64,000 nt of DNA from a virus, in IMG/VR virus record IMGVR_UViG_3300044712_001937, positions 1 to 64,000 of that record; one strand, 5' to 3'. A program made the position numbers and the translations under genes. The notes below the pieces were generated by a model. The model searched no databases. It was given only the letters and a program-made list of their open reading frames with translations, and had not been told where the DNA came from. Each line of letters begins with the position of its first letter. Positions within the stretch are counted from its first letter, which is position 1. Below, piece after piece: positions 33,544 through 43,399 of this stretch.

Positions 33544-34337
33544 TTAAAATTATTTAACTCAAATAATGGCTCGACTTTTTTTAATTTTAAAAAACCATAT
33601 TCATTCATTCCAGTTAAACTATCATCACTCCAATCATTATAATATTTAATCAATTTTTGAATATGTTCTTCATTATCATAATTTAGTCTTTTAGCAGCAT
33701 TTCTAATTTTACTTTCAATATTTTTTCTAACCAATGTCATATGATGCATTTGAATAAATTCTGGTTCAAATACTTTATAATAACCATAATCAGGTCTTCT
33801 TGTAGGGTCTACAAGCACTGGTGAATATTGATTTAATATAAAAGAGACTTTATTATTTTTTATTGGAAAAAATAAACTAACATGAGTATCATGAGGTTTA
33901 TCTATAATAAGTGAAGGTGATTTATAATAATCAATAAAATCTGCAAATCCTACAAAATTTGGATTATTTTTATACCAATCTATTAAATTACTAAATTGTC
34001 CTTCAGTATAAAATTCATCACAATCCATTGACATATGATGAGTACAATAATGTTTTCTCGATAATTCAATTCCAATATTTCTTTTATTTATTTGATTATA
34101 ATGAGGTATTGGATATTGTTTATTTTCATAATGAACTACATCATCCACAAGTCCATCAGCCTTTAAATCATTTAATAATTTAATTAAATTATCTGAACAT
34201 TTATTTCCCCAATATGATTCGCTTTGATATACTACTGAAATATAATCAACGAAATCTCTTATTTGTAATATTGAATCTTCGAGCAATTCTTCGCCATCAA
34301 ATATATTATAACTAACACCAAATTTAATGAAACCCAT
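33540..34337 (-). CDS. Glycosyltransferase, GT2/GT92-like (265 aa)
   Basis: The N-terminal part FGVSYNIFDGEELLEDSILQ and then VVYQSESYWGNKCS resembles glycosyltransferases that act on N-glycan-like acceptors. A metal motif MSMDCDEFYTEGQF is around residues 102-115. The C-terminus EFIQMHHMTLVRKN provides the His pair often seen at the end of these folds. Three bp from the 501-aa GT upstream. Donor unknown. Confidence 0.7.
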   Translation of the reverse strand: MGFIKFGVSYNIFDGEELLEDSILQIRDFVDYISVVYQSESYWGNKCSDNLIKLLNDLKADGLVDDVVHYENKQYPIPHYNQINKRNIGIELSRKHYCTHHMSMDCDEFYTEGQFSNLIDWYKNNPNFVGFADFIDYYKSPSLIIDKPHDTHVSLFFPIKNNKVSFILNQYSPVLVDPTRRPDYGYYKVFEPEFIQMHHMTLVRKNIESKIRNAAKRLNYDNEEHIQKLIKYYNDWSDDSLTGMNEYGFLKLKKVEPLFELNNFK

Positions 34338-34340
34338 AAA

Positions 34341-35846
34341 CTATTTAATTAATCTAATAAACTTATTTAATTTTTCTTTATTTTTTAAATAAAATGGATG
34401 TAATCTTTCAAAATAATCCTTATTTAATTTGACTATTTTATCTTCACTTTTATTTCTCGATAATGACTCGTAATGAAAAGCAACTGCATCACTTACTGTA
34501 ATATTTTTTTTATTAAGTAATAAACATTCCATGTTTAATTCAACATCTTCAAAACATTCAATATAATTTTCATTAAAACATCCAATTTCATTAAATAATG
34601 TTTTATTAATCAATAAAAATGCTCCAGTATTACCTAAAGAATTATAATTTATATTTTTAGAATAATTATCAGATTTTCCAATATCTGCATGAGATAAATG
34701 AATATTTTCAGTATTATCTCTCACAATTGTTATTCCATTATGTTGAATTGATGCATCAGCATAGTGTAGTCTAATTCCAATAGTACCAGCAAGACTACCA
34801 TAATTATTATAAACATTAACACATCTACTTAATACATCATTTAATAATTTCACATCATCATTACAAAATAATATGAGTTCAGAATCTGGTGATATATGGT
34901 TTTTAACCATATCATTATTAATTTTACCAAAATTGTAATAATCATATTTAACTAATTTAACCTTTTCACTTAAAATTTGGTCATATTGTTTAATAGTTTC
35001 TTCATTACTTCCGGTATCTGCAATCAATATCTCATAATTTTCATAATTAACAACATCATTCCAAGAATTAATATTATTAATTAATATATTTGCATGATTT
35101 TTTGTTGGAATTATAACACTAACCTTTGGCTGGGGTTTTACATTGATAAAATCTTCATCAAATTGTGGATATACTGTTAATGGTAAATCATTTTTATATT
35201 TTAAAACAAATTGTGCTCTATTATTTTCCCATTCTTGATTTGTCATTCCAATCGACTTATGTAATATCCTAATTGCAGTAGTTACACCAATATTGCAACC
35301 ATCAAGATAATTTGGAGTACAAAAACCTAAATCATAAAAATGAAAACCTTTAAAATCTTCATCAAATTTATGAATTATAGTATCCGGATTAAATGTCATA
35401 AATAACCCATCTATCAATACAACATCTTTTGTATTCGGAATTTCTTCTGAATATTTACTAACCCAAGTACTATAACTGTCAGTATGTTCAACAATACCAC
35501 ACATTTTAGATGTATTATCCCACCATCTTCCTGAATTTGGTAGATAAGTCGAGCCAGCAACACCTATTATATCAAAATAAGTATTATTATATTTAGTTAA
35601 TAACAATCTACCCCAATTTTTTGTTTTTATAACTATATCATTATGACAAACAACAAAAATACAATCTTTTTCAATATGGTTTAAAATCGCATTATTATAT
35701 ATTTCAGACAATGAATACTGATTAAAATTAGGATAACAAATTGTTTTATGTTTAACACCAATAGTTTCATCAATATGTTTTATAAAACTATCGTTATCTT
35801 CTTTAGATAAATGAGAGGAAAATACTACTACTATATTATTTTTCAT
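34341..35846 (-). CDS. Two-part family 2 glycosyltransferase (501 aa)
   Basis: Residues 1-210 form a first domain starting NIVVVFSSHLSKEDND, with CHNDIVIKTKNW (about 68-79) and a GLFMTFNPDTIIHKFDEDFK segment. Residues 235-480 form a standard GT2 domain (PKVSVIIPTKNHANILINN, ILIADTGSN, LFCNDDVKLL, GCFNENYIECFEDVELNMEC). The first domain resembles the GT-like N-terminal halves of bifunctional enzymes. As the first gene of the glycan block it may set the acceptor. No promoter motif is obvious in the 47 bp before it, so its transcript may start further upstream. Confidence 0.8.
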   Translation of the reverse strand: MKNNIVVVFSSHLSKEDNDSFIKHIDETIGVKHKTICYPNFNQYSLSEIYNNAILNHIEKDCIFVVCHNDIVIKTKNWGRLLLTKYNNTYFDIIGVAGSTYLPNSGRWWDNTSKMCGIVEHTDSYSTWVSKYSEEIPNTKDVVLIDGLFMTFNPDTIIHKFDEDFKGFHFYDLGFCTPNYLDGCNIGVTTAIRILHKSIGMTNQEWENNRAQFVLKYKNDLPLTVYPQFDEDFINVKPQPKVSVIIPTKNHANILINNINSWNDVVNYENYEILIADTGSNEETIKQYDQILSEKVKLVKYDYYNFGKINNDMVKNHISPDSELILFCNDDVKLLNDVLSRCVNVYNNYGSLAGTIGIRLHYADASIQHNGITIVRDNTENIHLSHADIGKSDNYSKNINYNSLGNTGAFLLINKTLFNEIGCFNENYIECFEDVELNMECLLLNKKNITVSDAVAFHYESLSRNKSEDKIVKLNKDYFERLHPFYLKNKEKLNKFIRLIK

Positions 35847-35893
35847 TATATATGCAAATTAATTCACAAACATAATAAAATTTAATCTAATTG

Positions 35894-36214
35894 TCAAGCA
35901 TTATTATTTTTAAAAGTAGTTAAAATTGACTCATAATCAGACTTAACTTTTGCAAGTGGAAATGGTATTCTAATCAAAGTTCCATCTGGAATATCAAATT
36001 CATTTAGATATTGTGGATTAGCATATAAAATCAAAAAATCAAAAAATGGATTACCATAATATTTTTGTGATAATTTATCTAATCTACTAAAATTAACATT
36101 CCAATTTTCAAATTTATCACCAACATTTTTAGGTAAATCTACAAATGGCATTATTTCAGTAGTACCATCGTCTTTTTTTAATATTGAATATCTATTATAA
36201 TCTGCTGTTGGCAT
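35894..36214 (-). CDS. LysM-like baseplate wedge protein, T4 gp53-like
   Basis: A protein of 106 aa. The central stretch RLDKLSQKYYGNPFFDFLIL then YANPQYLNEFDIPDGTLIRI is a LysM-type motif (D-x-L-[AS]-x-x-x-Y-G-x-P ... I-x-x-G-x-x-[IL]-x-I-P), as in T4 gp53 and related wedge proteins that tie the baseplate wedges. It is 5 bp from the 1084-aa baseplate gene, with which it is transcribed. Confidence 0.78.
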   Translation of the reverse strand: MPTADYNRYSILKKDDGTTEIMPFVDLPKNVGDKFENWNVNFSRLDKLSQKYYGNPFFDFLILYANPQYLNEFDIPDGTLIRIPFPLAKVKSDYESILTTFKNNNA

Positions 36215-36219
36215 TTTTA

Positions 36220-39200
36220 TTATTTTTTATTTTTATTATTGTAATCCTCTATCAATTTATTTCTTGAAGTTGTCACAACATTATTTATATACGATAATTG
36301 TTTATCAGCTACATCTGAAGGTAATGAATATAATCCACTTTTAGTAAATGATGAATTAGCATAATAATTAAAAGAAACTGCATTTTGAAGCGCATCGACA
36401 GGTCCTGACAACGATTGACCACCTAATAGTTTCATATTTAGTGTAATATTTGCAATCATTGGTTGAACACCAAAACCTTCCGGATTAGTATCCCAAATTC
36501 CTTCATCATAATCAATAGTTATATTTTCAATAATTACTTTAGTAAATTGAAAATCGCCTAATCTTAAAATACAAATTGGTTGACGACCAAATACTGAATT
36601 TTTAGCAGTTACTACATTACTACTTGTATTATTTTCATCTGGTTTTGTATAATATCTAACAGCAGCACCTTGTCTTGTACATTGTTGTAAAAATGTTAAT
36701 CTTTTATGAAAATCTTCAGGAGTTTGTGAATGAAAAACTGGTGAAAAGTAATGATTTTTTACAGCTTTACCTATATTTAATGATGCTTCATCATCTATTT
36801 TTCTTTCAGAATATAATATTTTATTTTGAGCAAGTTTAATTTTAGCGTTAATATCATCAAGTTCAAGTTTTAATTTATTCCATAATTCAAAATCTTTTGG
36901 ATTTAATTTAGTTTCATCCATAGGCATTGATTTTCCATTTGGAACTATTTTAAAACTTGCATATCTTTCCATTTTTACAGAAGTACTATACATAACATCT
37001 TCTTGACTACTTTCAGTTCTACTTAATGGTGTTGAAGCTTCATCTCCTAACGGATTTTGTTCTACTTCAATTTCAGTAGTCCAATCGCCACAAATTTCTT
37101 TTAATCTGGCATAAACTAATGCTGTAAAAAATGTAATTCTTCTTTGACTTAATTCGTAATTATATCCCTTTTTTTCATGATTTAGATAAGAAGCACCTCC
37201 ATTAATAACTATTTTATAATAATTTTTATTATCTTCATTATTTTTAAAAGCATCAGATAACATTTGATTTAAAGTACATTTATGACCAAAATCACCATCA
37301 ATTTCTTTATTAAAAAATTGAGTAAATCCTATTGGAAGTGCAGTTTTATCTAAATATCTAAGAGTTGGATTAGCTTGTTTTAATCCTTTAACTACAAAAA
37401 CATCTTTATTTAATCCATTACTTAATGACATTGAATTCATACAATATTCATCAATTTCATAATTATATTTTAAATATAATTCATCAGCCAATCCAGTTAA
37501 ATTACCCATATCACTTTTAGTTGGGTAATCATTTGGAAAGAAAAAATATAATACTTTATCGCTTACATTAGGAATACTTTGAATATTAGGTTTATTATTT
37601 TTAAATATATTTCCTAATTCAATTTCAATTTCATTTCTTCTTGTTTTTAACTTTTCAATATTATATTCTGGAAGCGCATCACCTCCAAATGCGAAAAATT
37701 CTGCACTTTTTTTATGTGCTTCATTATCTTTATTATATTGATTTAAATTTTCAGGATAATCCATTAATAATGTAAAACTTAATGTTGCACCTCTTTCAGA
37801 ATTTTGATAATTATACATAGGTTCATTACGACCAACCATAACAGTTGATTCAAATTTTGCATTAGATGTTTCATTAAATTTAATATTATAAGGTGGAAAC
37901 CACATAACACGTCCACCAAATTGTCCAACTTCTTCTAAAGGTATTGGTGAACCATTTTCATCATCAATTATTCCACTATCACCATTACTTATTGTTTTAA
38001 TTGCAAGATTTTCAATAGTAAACATTAAGTTTTTATTATTTGGAACATTTAAATTTTTATCATCTTTAGGTGTTTCTGTTGGATGAATTCGAGGTAATAT
38101 AGTTGAATTAATTACAGAATTTGGATTTCCATTATAAAGATTATTACCATTAAATCTAATTGCTTTTGTAAAATTTTTACCATACGAATCTAAAATACTG
38201 TGTTGACGAATGCCAATGCTTGAGTTATGACCAATTTCAGAACCATCAGAAAAACCATTTCCTTTAGCATATTTACTTTCATTAGATTTCCATAATGGCG
38301 AACCATTATAACCTTCAATATTTTCTCCTGAATTTTTAAATGCTTTTCTTGTAATATCAACTTTATGTCCATTAGTTGCAGTTACTAAATTTTTAGTAAA
38401 TTCTAATAAACCAGCACGAATATTGAATGATGAATCTAAAGAATTATTAATTTGTGCACTATTTTTACTTGTATCAGTAAGTGCTCTTAAATCATCTAAA
38501 GTACCATCAACATGTTTATTAACACCATCTCTACCCCATATTAATTTATCAGTATCGTAATCAAATTTAAATTCTTGATTAGCATGTTCTGATGACCATT
38601 TAAATAAATCTGAGTTATTAACAGTATTTTTATAACTACTTCCTAAATTATTATAAACATATTCATTACTTGGTGCATATTCCCCAATATTATCATCATT
38701 ATCACTTTGTTTTCGAGTATATGACAATTTCATTTCATCATTAGCTACTGTAATAAAAGGATATGAATTTTTATCGATAATAATATCATCATAAGGATGA
38801 AAATAACTATTATCAAAATTATAGTAAACATGTTTATATATATTTCCGTCTCTATTTTTTATTTTCTTTTTATCAGCATAAGTTTCTAATAAATTTTCAT
38901 TAGCACCATTAATATATAAATTATTATTTAATTGATTAGCTAATAAACTTAATTGAGCTTTTCCAGTATTTGCAACATAACTATAATTAGTAGATTCAGA
39001 ATTAAAAGGATAATCATTTTTATTAGTAGTATATACAATTTGATTAATAAAATTTTCAAAAGTTGTTACTTCATTTTTTCTTGTAATTCTATAATCTGTA
39101 AAAGGAGTAAATAAATTAGTACTATCGTCCTTATCTAATAAATTACCGATATTAATTGAAGGTAATTGTTGTTGTAAATTAGATGTTATATTATAAGCAA

Positions 39201-39474
39201 ATTGTTTACCTAAAAAAACCAAACCCATTGAACTTAATGGTGAAGGATTATTAATCATTCTTCCTACAACAGTATTTTCCAAATTAAAAGATTTAAAAGG
39301 TGTTACTATACCAATTAATTTATTAACTGTACTTACTGCACTTTCTTCATTAATTTCATATTCACTATTTGGAGTATATAAATTTCGTGAAGTTAATCTA
39401 TCTCTTAATTGAGATGTTGAAGTTAACAATCTCGAAGTAGTTACACCATTAGTTAGAGTATTATCTGTTGCCAT
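36220..39474 (-). CDS. Large baseplate protein with possible OmpA-like C-terminal domain (1084 aa)
   Basis: No enzyme motif. A segment near residue 540 (MWFPPYNIKFNETSNAKFES, then MVGRNEPMYNYQNSERGATL) is a recognisable block of large Bacteroidetes-phage baseplate proteins. Around 760-860 the pattern YKIVINGGASYLNHEKKGYN then ELSQRRI resembles the OmpA-type peptidoglycan-binding fold, which could anchor the baseplate to the wall. Gene order (gp53-like, this gene, tape measure, gp26-like) supports a baseplate wedge or hub assignment. The late promoter at 39488-39496 lies 14 bp upstream. Confidence 0.65.
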   Translation of the reverse strand: MATDNTLTNGVTTSRLLTSTSQLRDRLTSRNLYTPNSEYEINEESAVSTVNKLIGIVTPFKSFNLENTVVGRMINNPSPLSSMGLVFLGKQFAYNITSNLQQQLPSINIGNLLDKDDSTNLFTPFTDYRITRKNEVTTFENFINQIVYTTNKNDYPFNSESTNYSYVANTGKAQLSLLANQLNNNLYINGANENLLETYADKKKIKNRDGNIYKHVYYNFDNSYFHPYDDIIIDKNSYPFITVANDEMKLSYTRKQSDNDDNIGEYAPSNEYVYNNLGSSYKNTVNNSDLFKWSSEHANQEFKFDYDTDKLIWGRDGVNKHVDGTLDDLRALTDTSKNSAQINNSLDSSFNIRAGLLEFTKNLVTATNGHKVDITRKAFKNSGENIEGYNGSPLWKSNESKYAKGNGFSDGSEIGHNSSIGIRQHSILDSYGKNFTKAIRFNGNNLYNGNPNSVINSTILPRIHPTETPKDDKNLNVPNNKNLMFTIENLAIKTISNGDSGIIDDENGSPIPLEEVGQFGGRVMWFPPYNIKFNETSNAKFESTVMVGRNEPMYNYQNSERGATLSFTLLMDYPENLNQYNKDNEAHKKSAEFFAFGGDALPEYNIEKLKTRRNEIEIELGNIFKNNKPNIQSIPNVSDKVLYFFFPNDYPTKSDMGNLTGLADELYLKYNYEIDEYCMNSMSLSNGLNKDVFVVKGLKQANPTLRYLDKTALPIGFTQFFNKEIDGDFGHKCTLNQMLSDAFKNNEDNKNYYKIVINGGASYLNHEKKGYNYELSQRRITFFTALVYARLKEICGDWTTEIEVEQNPLGDEASTPLSRTESSQEDVMYSTSVKMERYASFKIVPNGKSMPMDETKLNPKDFELWNKLKLELDDINAKIKLAQNKILYSERKIDDEASLNIGKAVKNHYFSPVFHSQTPEDFHKRLTFLQQCTRQGAAVRYYTKPDENNTSSNVVTAKNSVFGRQPICILRLGDFQFTKVIIENITIDYDEGIWDTNPEGFGVQPMIANITLNMKLLGGQSLSGPVDALQNAVSFNYYANSSFTKSGLYSLPSDVADKQLSYINNVVTTSRNKLIEDYNNKNKK

Positions 39475-39917
39475 TAATATTTTTTTCTATAAATACTTGG
39501 AGATTAATTTTGAATATACTACTTTTACATTGGTTAAAACTGTATTAACATTCCGGACGTTAATCATACATATTATTATCCTTTTTTATAGTTGGATTTA
39601 GATAAATTTAAATTTTAAAGATAATTTAAATATAAAACTAAGATATATATATAATGAATATATTGAAAATATATGAATATAGTAAGCCTATAATGTCGAA
39701 GTTTTTATTAAATTCGAAGAAGTTAAAAACAAACTGTAGTAATCTTTGTTCTTTTGTTCTCTGGAACAAGAGAAAGAGTTTATTGGTTGTTCTGATGAAC
39801 AAGCAGAAAACTTGTCAAAGTTACAAATTTTTTTTGAGATTATTACTATATTTTTATATATAATGAAAAATAATTTGAAAATATAAAAAAATTTTTGTGT
39901 TTATATAAAACATATTT
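39475..39917. other. Intergenic region left of HNH gene; possible decayed ORF
   Basis: It holds the promoter motif at 39488-39496 and AT-rich sequence. Around 39695-39850 a plus-strand frame reads protein-like segments (VEVFIKFEEVKNKL, then two in-frame stops, then LEQEKEFIGCSDEQAENLSK), which could be a decayed gene. The only uninterrupted frame here (69 codons) is in another phase and is not convincing. Confidence 0.3.
39488..39496 (-). promoter_or_regulatory. Putative late promoter of baseplate unit
   Basis: Sense GTATTTATA 14 bp upstream of the 1084-aa baseplate gene. Confidence 0.6.
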
Positions 39918-40622
39918 ATGATTAATAAAAAAATTTGTAGTAAATGTAAAATTGAAAAATATTTAGATGATTTTTATAAACAAAAAGATGGATATCTTGG
40001 AAGAAGAGCTGATTGTAAAGAATGTTCCAAAACAAAAATTAAAGAATGGCATAATAAAAATCCTAAATATTGTGAAAATTATTTATTGTTACATCCTGAA
40101 AAAAGAAAAATATATTCTAAAAAATATTATAATAATAATAAATATAAATGTTTAAAATATAGAAAAGAATATTATACAAATAATACACTTAAATTAAATA
40201 ATTATTCTAAAAATTATTATAAATTAAATAAAAATAATTGTTTATTACAAAGTAAAATATGGAGAAATAATAATCGTGATAAATGTAGAGAATATGCAAA
40301 AAATAGATATAATAAAAGTATTGAATTAGCAGCAATTAAATGGATGAGAAACTTTTTATATAGAACAGAAAAACAAGGTTTTAAATTAAATAAAATAAAT
40401 GTTGTTTTAGAATTTGGATATTCTCCAAAACAATTAATTCAAAGAATTGAATGCCAATTCAAAGATGGAATGTCATGGGAAAATAGAAATAAATGGCATA
40501 TTGACCATAAAAAACCTATATCTAAATTTAGTATAAATACTTCAATGAAAACTATTAATATGTTAAGTAATTTACAACCAATTTGGAAAACTGATAATTT
40601 ATCAAAAGGTAATAAATTTTAG
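39918..40622 (+). CDS. HNH homing endonuclease, inserted opposite strand
   Basis: A protein of 234 aa. It has an N-terminal Cys4 zinc ribbon (CSKCKIEKYLDDF ... CKECSKTK) and a C-terminal HNH core with KWHIDHKKPISKF (about 192-204), then MLSNLQPIWKTDN. This is closely similar to the C-terminus of the gene at 49661-50260. The middle is a basic, Asn/Lys/Tyr-rich linker. It is the only plus-strand gene between minus-strand tail genes, stopping 4 bp before the tape measure stop, as expected for a mobile free-standing endonuclease. Confidence 0.85.
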   Translation: MINKKICSKCKIEKYLDDFYKQKDGYLGRRADCKECSKTKIKEWHNKNPKYCENYLLLHPEKRKIYSKKYYNNNKYKCLKYRKEYYTNNTLKLNNYSKNYYKLNKNNCLLQSKIWRNNNRDKCREYAKNRYNKSIELAAIKWMRNFLYRTEKQGFKLNKINVVLEFGYSPKQLIQRIECQFKDGMSWENRNKWHIDHKKPISKFSINTSMKTINMLSNLQPIWKTDNLSKGNKF

Positions 40623-40626
40623 ATAA

Positions 40627-43161
40627 TTATCCACGTCCATTTGTTTGTCCTTTAGCAACTTCATTATCTTTTGTTCTTGCTAAATCAGTTTTATAAACTT
40701 TTTCCATAAATTTTTGACCATCTATATTTAAAGTAATATTATCTACTACTTGAATTCCTTTAGATGCAAATTCAACTTTTAATGGATTTTTTAATAAATT
40801 AGCAAATTCACTGAAAAATCCAGATTTACTTACACTAAGTCTATTTATATCAGCTAAAACTGCAGATATTTCTTCTAAATCATCTTTACTACCTCTTAAT
40901 GTAGTAACAGCAGTATTGATTTTATCAAAAGAATCTCCAACATTACTCATTGCTGTAAAAGCTAATCCAACTTCTTTCATTGCTGGTGCTGTTTTAGCTA
41001 TTTTATTCATAGTTGCAGCAAATACTACAAAACCTAAAGCACCTACTGTAAATAATCCCATTGAAGCTGCAATTGCTGCAATTCCCACTCCAACATTTAT
41101 CATATCTTTACCAGCACCTTTAGCGTTTTTTACTAAATTACCTAAACCATCAGCCATATTTCCAATTCCTGTTGCAGCTAAAAATACAGCACCACCTATC
41201 ATTAACATTGTTGCACCTAAAGCTAATAATCCTCCTGATGCAATTGTAGCGGTAGCACCTACTGCAGCAATACCTATAGCTGCAAGTGGAAATGTTATAG
41301 CTAAAGTCATAGCTATACTTTGTAAAGCTTTAGCTTGTTCAGGTGATAATTTAGACATTGAATCAGCAAGTTTACTAATTCCTACTGCTGCAACTGCAAC
41401 ACCTGCACCAATTCCTACTGCTGCAGTACCTACTCCAAGTCCTTTTCCAAGAGATTTACCAAAACCACCTTTTCCACCACTGCCACCGCCAGCTTCACTT
41501 CCTATTGCACCACCACCTTCGCCACTACTTCTACTAAAAGCACCTGCAATTTTACCTGCAACACCGCTTAATCCACTTATAAGAGTTTTACCAAGTCCAA
41601 ATGCTTTAATTAATAGAAAACCAACTGCCATTCCACCGCCAACCCATTTTAATAGTGTTTGACCTATACCACTACCTGCTAACCATGCAACAGCATTTCC
41701 AAGTTTCTCAGCAAAAGGTCTAACAGCTTTTAAAACAGCATCAACTCCTTTTAACATTGGTAATAATGCTGCTTTTAATTCATTAATAGTATTTTTAAAT
41801 GCTTCATCAAATGTTTGAGCTTGTTTAGCACGTTCTTCAAGACTTTTTCTTTCTTTAACAAATGATTGTGCTTGTGCAGTAGTTAAAGTTGTAACATCAC
41901 GCATTTGACCAGCAACCATAGCTTCAAACTTCCCGGTTTTACTATTAAATGTTGCAGCACCTTGAATTAATTCTTTATCTGCTTTAGATATACCCATTCC
42001 GGTCATTTGTTGTGCCATTTTATCCATTTCAGCACGTTTAAGTGTCATTTCAGTCATTTGCTCAACACTCATACCTAATGATTTAGCTACTGAAGCTAAT
42101 CTATCTCTATCTGCTGGACTTATAAATTTTTCAAATACACCTTCACTATTTTTTCTGAATGTAACCATTCCTCTGGTCATTTCAGATATTTTTTCAGTAA
42201 ATTTTTCAGGGTCATTACGAGATAAAAATAACATTTCAAATGGGTCTGTTTTTGCAAATTCACCACCCATAACTTGAAGATTAGCAGCTAAATCAATTGC
42301 TCCTTCTAAAGTTCTTGATATATCAGCAGCATTTAATGCAGCATTCATATCTACTTTAAATTTTTCAGAATATTGCACCATTCGTGCCATTGATTTTACA
42401 CCACCCTGAAATGTATATGTTTGTAATTTTTTAAAATTATCACTAAGAGATTTTAGTATTTTATTACTATTAACACCCATTCTTTCTGAAGTATCTACAA
42501 CACCTTGAACATATTCCATAGTTGTTTTGGTGTTCATACCCATATTTTCAAATACTCCTGCAAGTCTTGTAGCTTGTTCAACTCCAAGTCCAGTTCCTTT
42601 ACCTATTAAAGTTACATCTTTTACCATATCTGCAGATAAAACACGTGCTCTACCAGTTTCATCTGCATATCCTTGCATTATATTTTGTACATCTTCGAGA
42701 GTACCACCTAATCTTGCAACTTGTCCTGCACTTTGCTCAAATGATGTTCGCATCATTTCAGCTTTCGTTCCGGATAATCCTAAATTAAGAATAGTATTAC
42801 GAATTATTTTATCATTTTGATTTAAATATTGCCATAAACCTTTAGCTAAACTATTAATATCACCTCTTAATTTTTTTTGAGTTTCTAATTGTTTATTAAC
42901 CTTTTTTTCATTATCAATTTCTTTTTGTTGTAAATCAATTAAATCATTTAATTTTTGTTTTTCTTCATCTTCCAAATTAATTAAATCATTTATTAATTGA
43001 TTAATAACTCTTTGTCTTTCAGCTCTTAATTCAGCATTATATATATTAATTTTTTCAACATCATTAACTGCGTTAAGATTTTTAATTTGTTCACTAATTG
43101 ATTCGTTTAATTTATCGTAATCAGAAATTAATTGTTGACTTGTTTTTTTAGGGTCTGCCAT
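40627..43161 (-). CDS. Tail tape measure protein
   Basis: A protein of 844 aa. Residues 1-120 are coiled coil (Lys/Glu/Gln-rich helices). The middle is helical with an MVKDVTLIGKGTGLGVEQAT-type tape-measure phrase (about 180-210). Residues 490-760 hold Gly/Ala-rich hydrophobic segments (VGFLLIKAFGLGKTLISGLS, TAAVGIGAGVAVAAVGISKL, AIGIAAVGATATIASGG) that would insert in the membrane during DNA ejection. It sits between the gp26-like gene and the baseplate genes. Its length would set a tail of roughly T4-like dimensions. The late promoter motif is 20 bp upstream, just past the terminator of the 58-aa gene. Confidence 0.85.
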   Translation of the reverse strand: MADPKKTSQQLISDYDKLNESISEQIKNLNAVNDVEKINIYNAELRAERQRVINQLINDLINLEDEEKQKLNDLIDLQQKEIDNEKKVNKQLETQKKLRGDINSLAKGLWQYLNQNDKIIRNTILNLGLSGTKAEMMRTSFEQSAGQVARLGGTLEDVQNIMQGYADETGRARVLSADMVKDVTLIGKGTGLGVEQATRLAGVFENMGMNTKTTMEYVQGVVDTSERMGVNSNKILKSLSDNFKKLQTYTFQGGVKSMARMVQYSEKFKVDMNAALNAADISRTLEGAIDLAANLQVMGGEFAKTDPFEMLFLSRNDPEKFTEKISEMTRGMVTFRKNSEGVFEKFISPADRDRLASVAKSLGMSVEQMTEMTLKRAEMDKMAQQMTGMGISKADKELIQGAATFNSKTGKFEAMVAGQMRDVTTLTTAQAQSFVKERKSLEERAKQAQTFDEAFKNTINELKAALLPMLKGVDAVLKAVRPFAEKLGNAVAWLAGSGIGQTLLKWVGGGMAVGFLLIKAFGLGKTLISGLSGVAGKIAGAFSRSSGEGGGAIGSEAGGGSGGKGGFGKSLGKGLGVGTAAVGIGAGVAVAAVGISKLADSMSKLSPEQAKALQSIAMTLAITFPLAAIGIAAVGATATIASGGLLALGATMLMIGGAVFLAATGIGNMADGLGNLVKNAKGAGKDMINVGVGIAAIAASMGLFTVGALGFVVFAATMNKIAKTAPAMKEVGLAFTAMSNVGDSFDKINTAVTTLRGSKDDLEEISAVLADINRLSVSKSGFFSEFANLLKNPLKVEFASKGIQVVDNITLNIDGQKFMEKVYKTDLARTKDNEVAKGQTNGRG

Positions 43162-43180
43162 ATTTAAGTATATTATCTAA

Positions 43181-43189
43181 TATAAATAC
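43181..43189 (-). promoter_or_regulatory. Putative late promoter of tape measure gene
   Basis: GTATTTATA on the sense strand, 20 bp before the tape measure start and immediately after the preceding terminator. Confidence 0.6.
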
Positions 43190-43192
43190 AAA

Positions 43193-43220
43193 AGACCAAG
43201 ATTTTTTACTTTCTTGGTCT
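43193..43220 (-). terminator. Terminator overlapping the end of the 58-aa gene
   Basis: AGACCAAGA/TCTTGGTCT stem with a 10-nt loop that contains the stop codon of the 58-aa gene. T residues follow on the minus strand, then the next promoter motif. Confidence 0.8.
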
Positions 43221-43382
43221 ATATGATTTATTTTTTGCTTGGTCTTGTAATCTTTCTATTTCTTCGTTTTCTTTTTGTAATAAATGAAGAAAATGTCGTC
43301 TTCGATAAATTGGAATATTTTCAATATAATCAGCTTGAAATTTAGCATGTTTGGTTAATATAAATATTTCTTCATTAACCAT
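43206..43382 (-). CDS. Small conserved tail-assembly protein (58 aa)
   Basis: ATG at 43380-43382, stop at 43206-43208. The sequence MVNEEIFILTKHAKFQADYI then ENIPIYRRRHFLHLLQKENE is a familiar phage element between the gp26-like gene and the tape measure gene, in the place of small tail-assembly chaperone-type proteins. It has a basic, helical C-terminus. It lies 17 bp after the gp26-like gene, in the same unit. Confidence 0.75.
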   Translation of the reverse strand: MVNEEIFILTKHAKFQADYIENIPIYRRRHFLHLLQKENEEIERLQDQAKNKSYRPRK

Positions 43383-43399
43383 TTTTTTATATTCCCCTG

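Noticed and set aside
40916-41662. A 248-codon plus-strand frame inside the tape measure gene
   Set aside because: Ala/Pro-rich composition on the complement of the Gly/Ala-rich tape measure region. A shadow.
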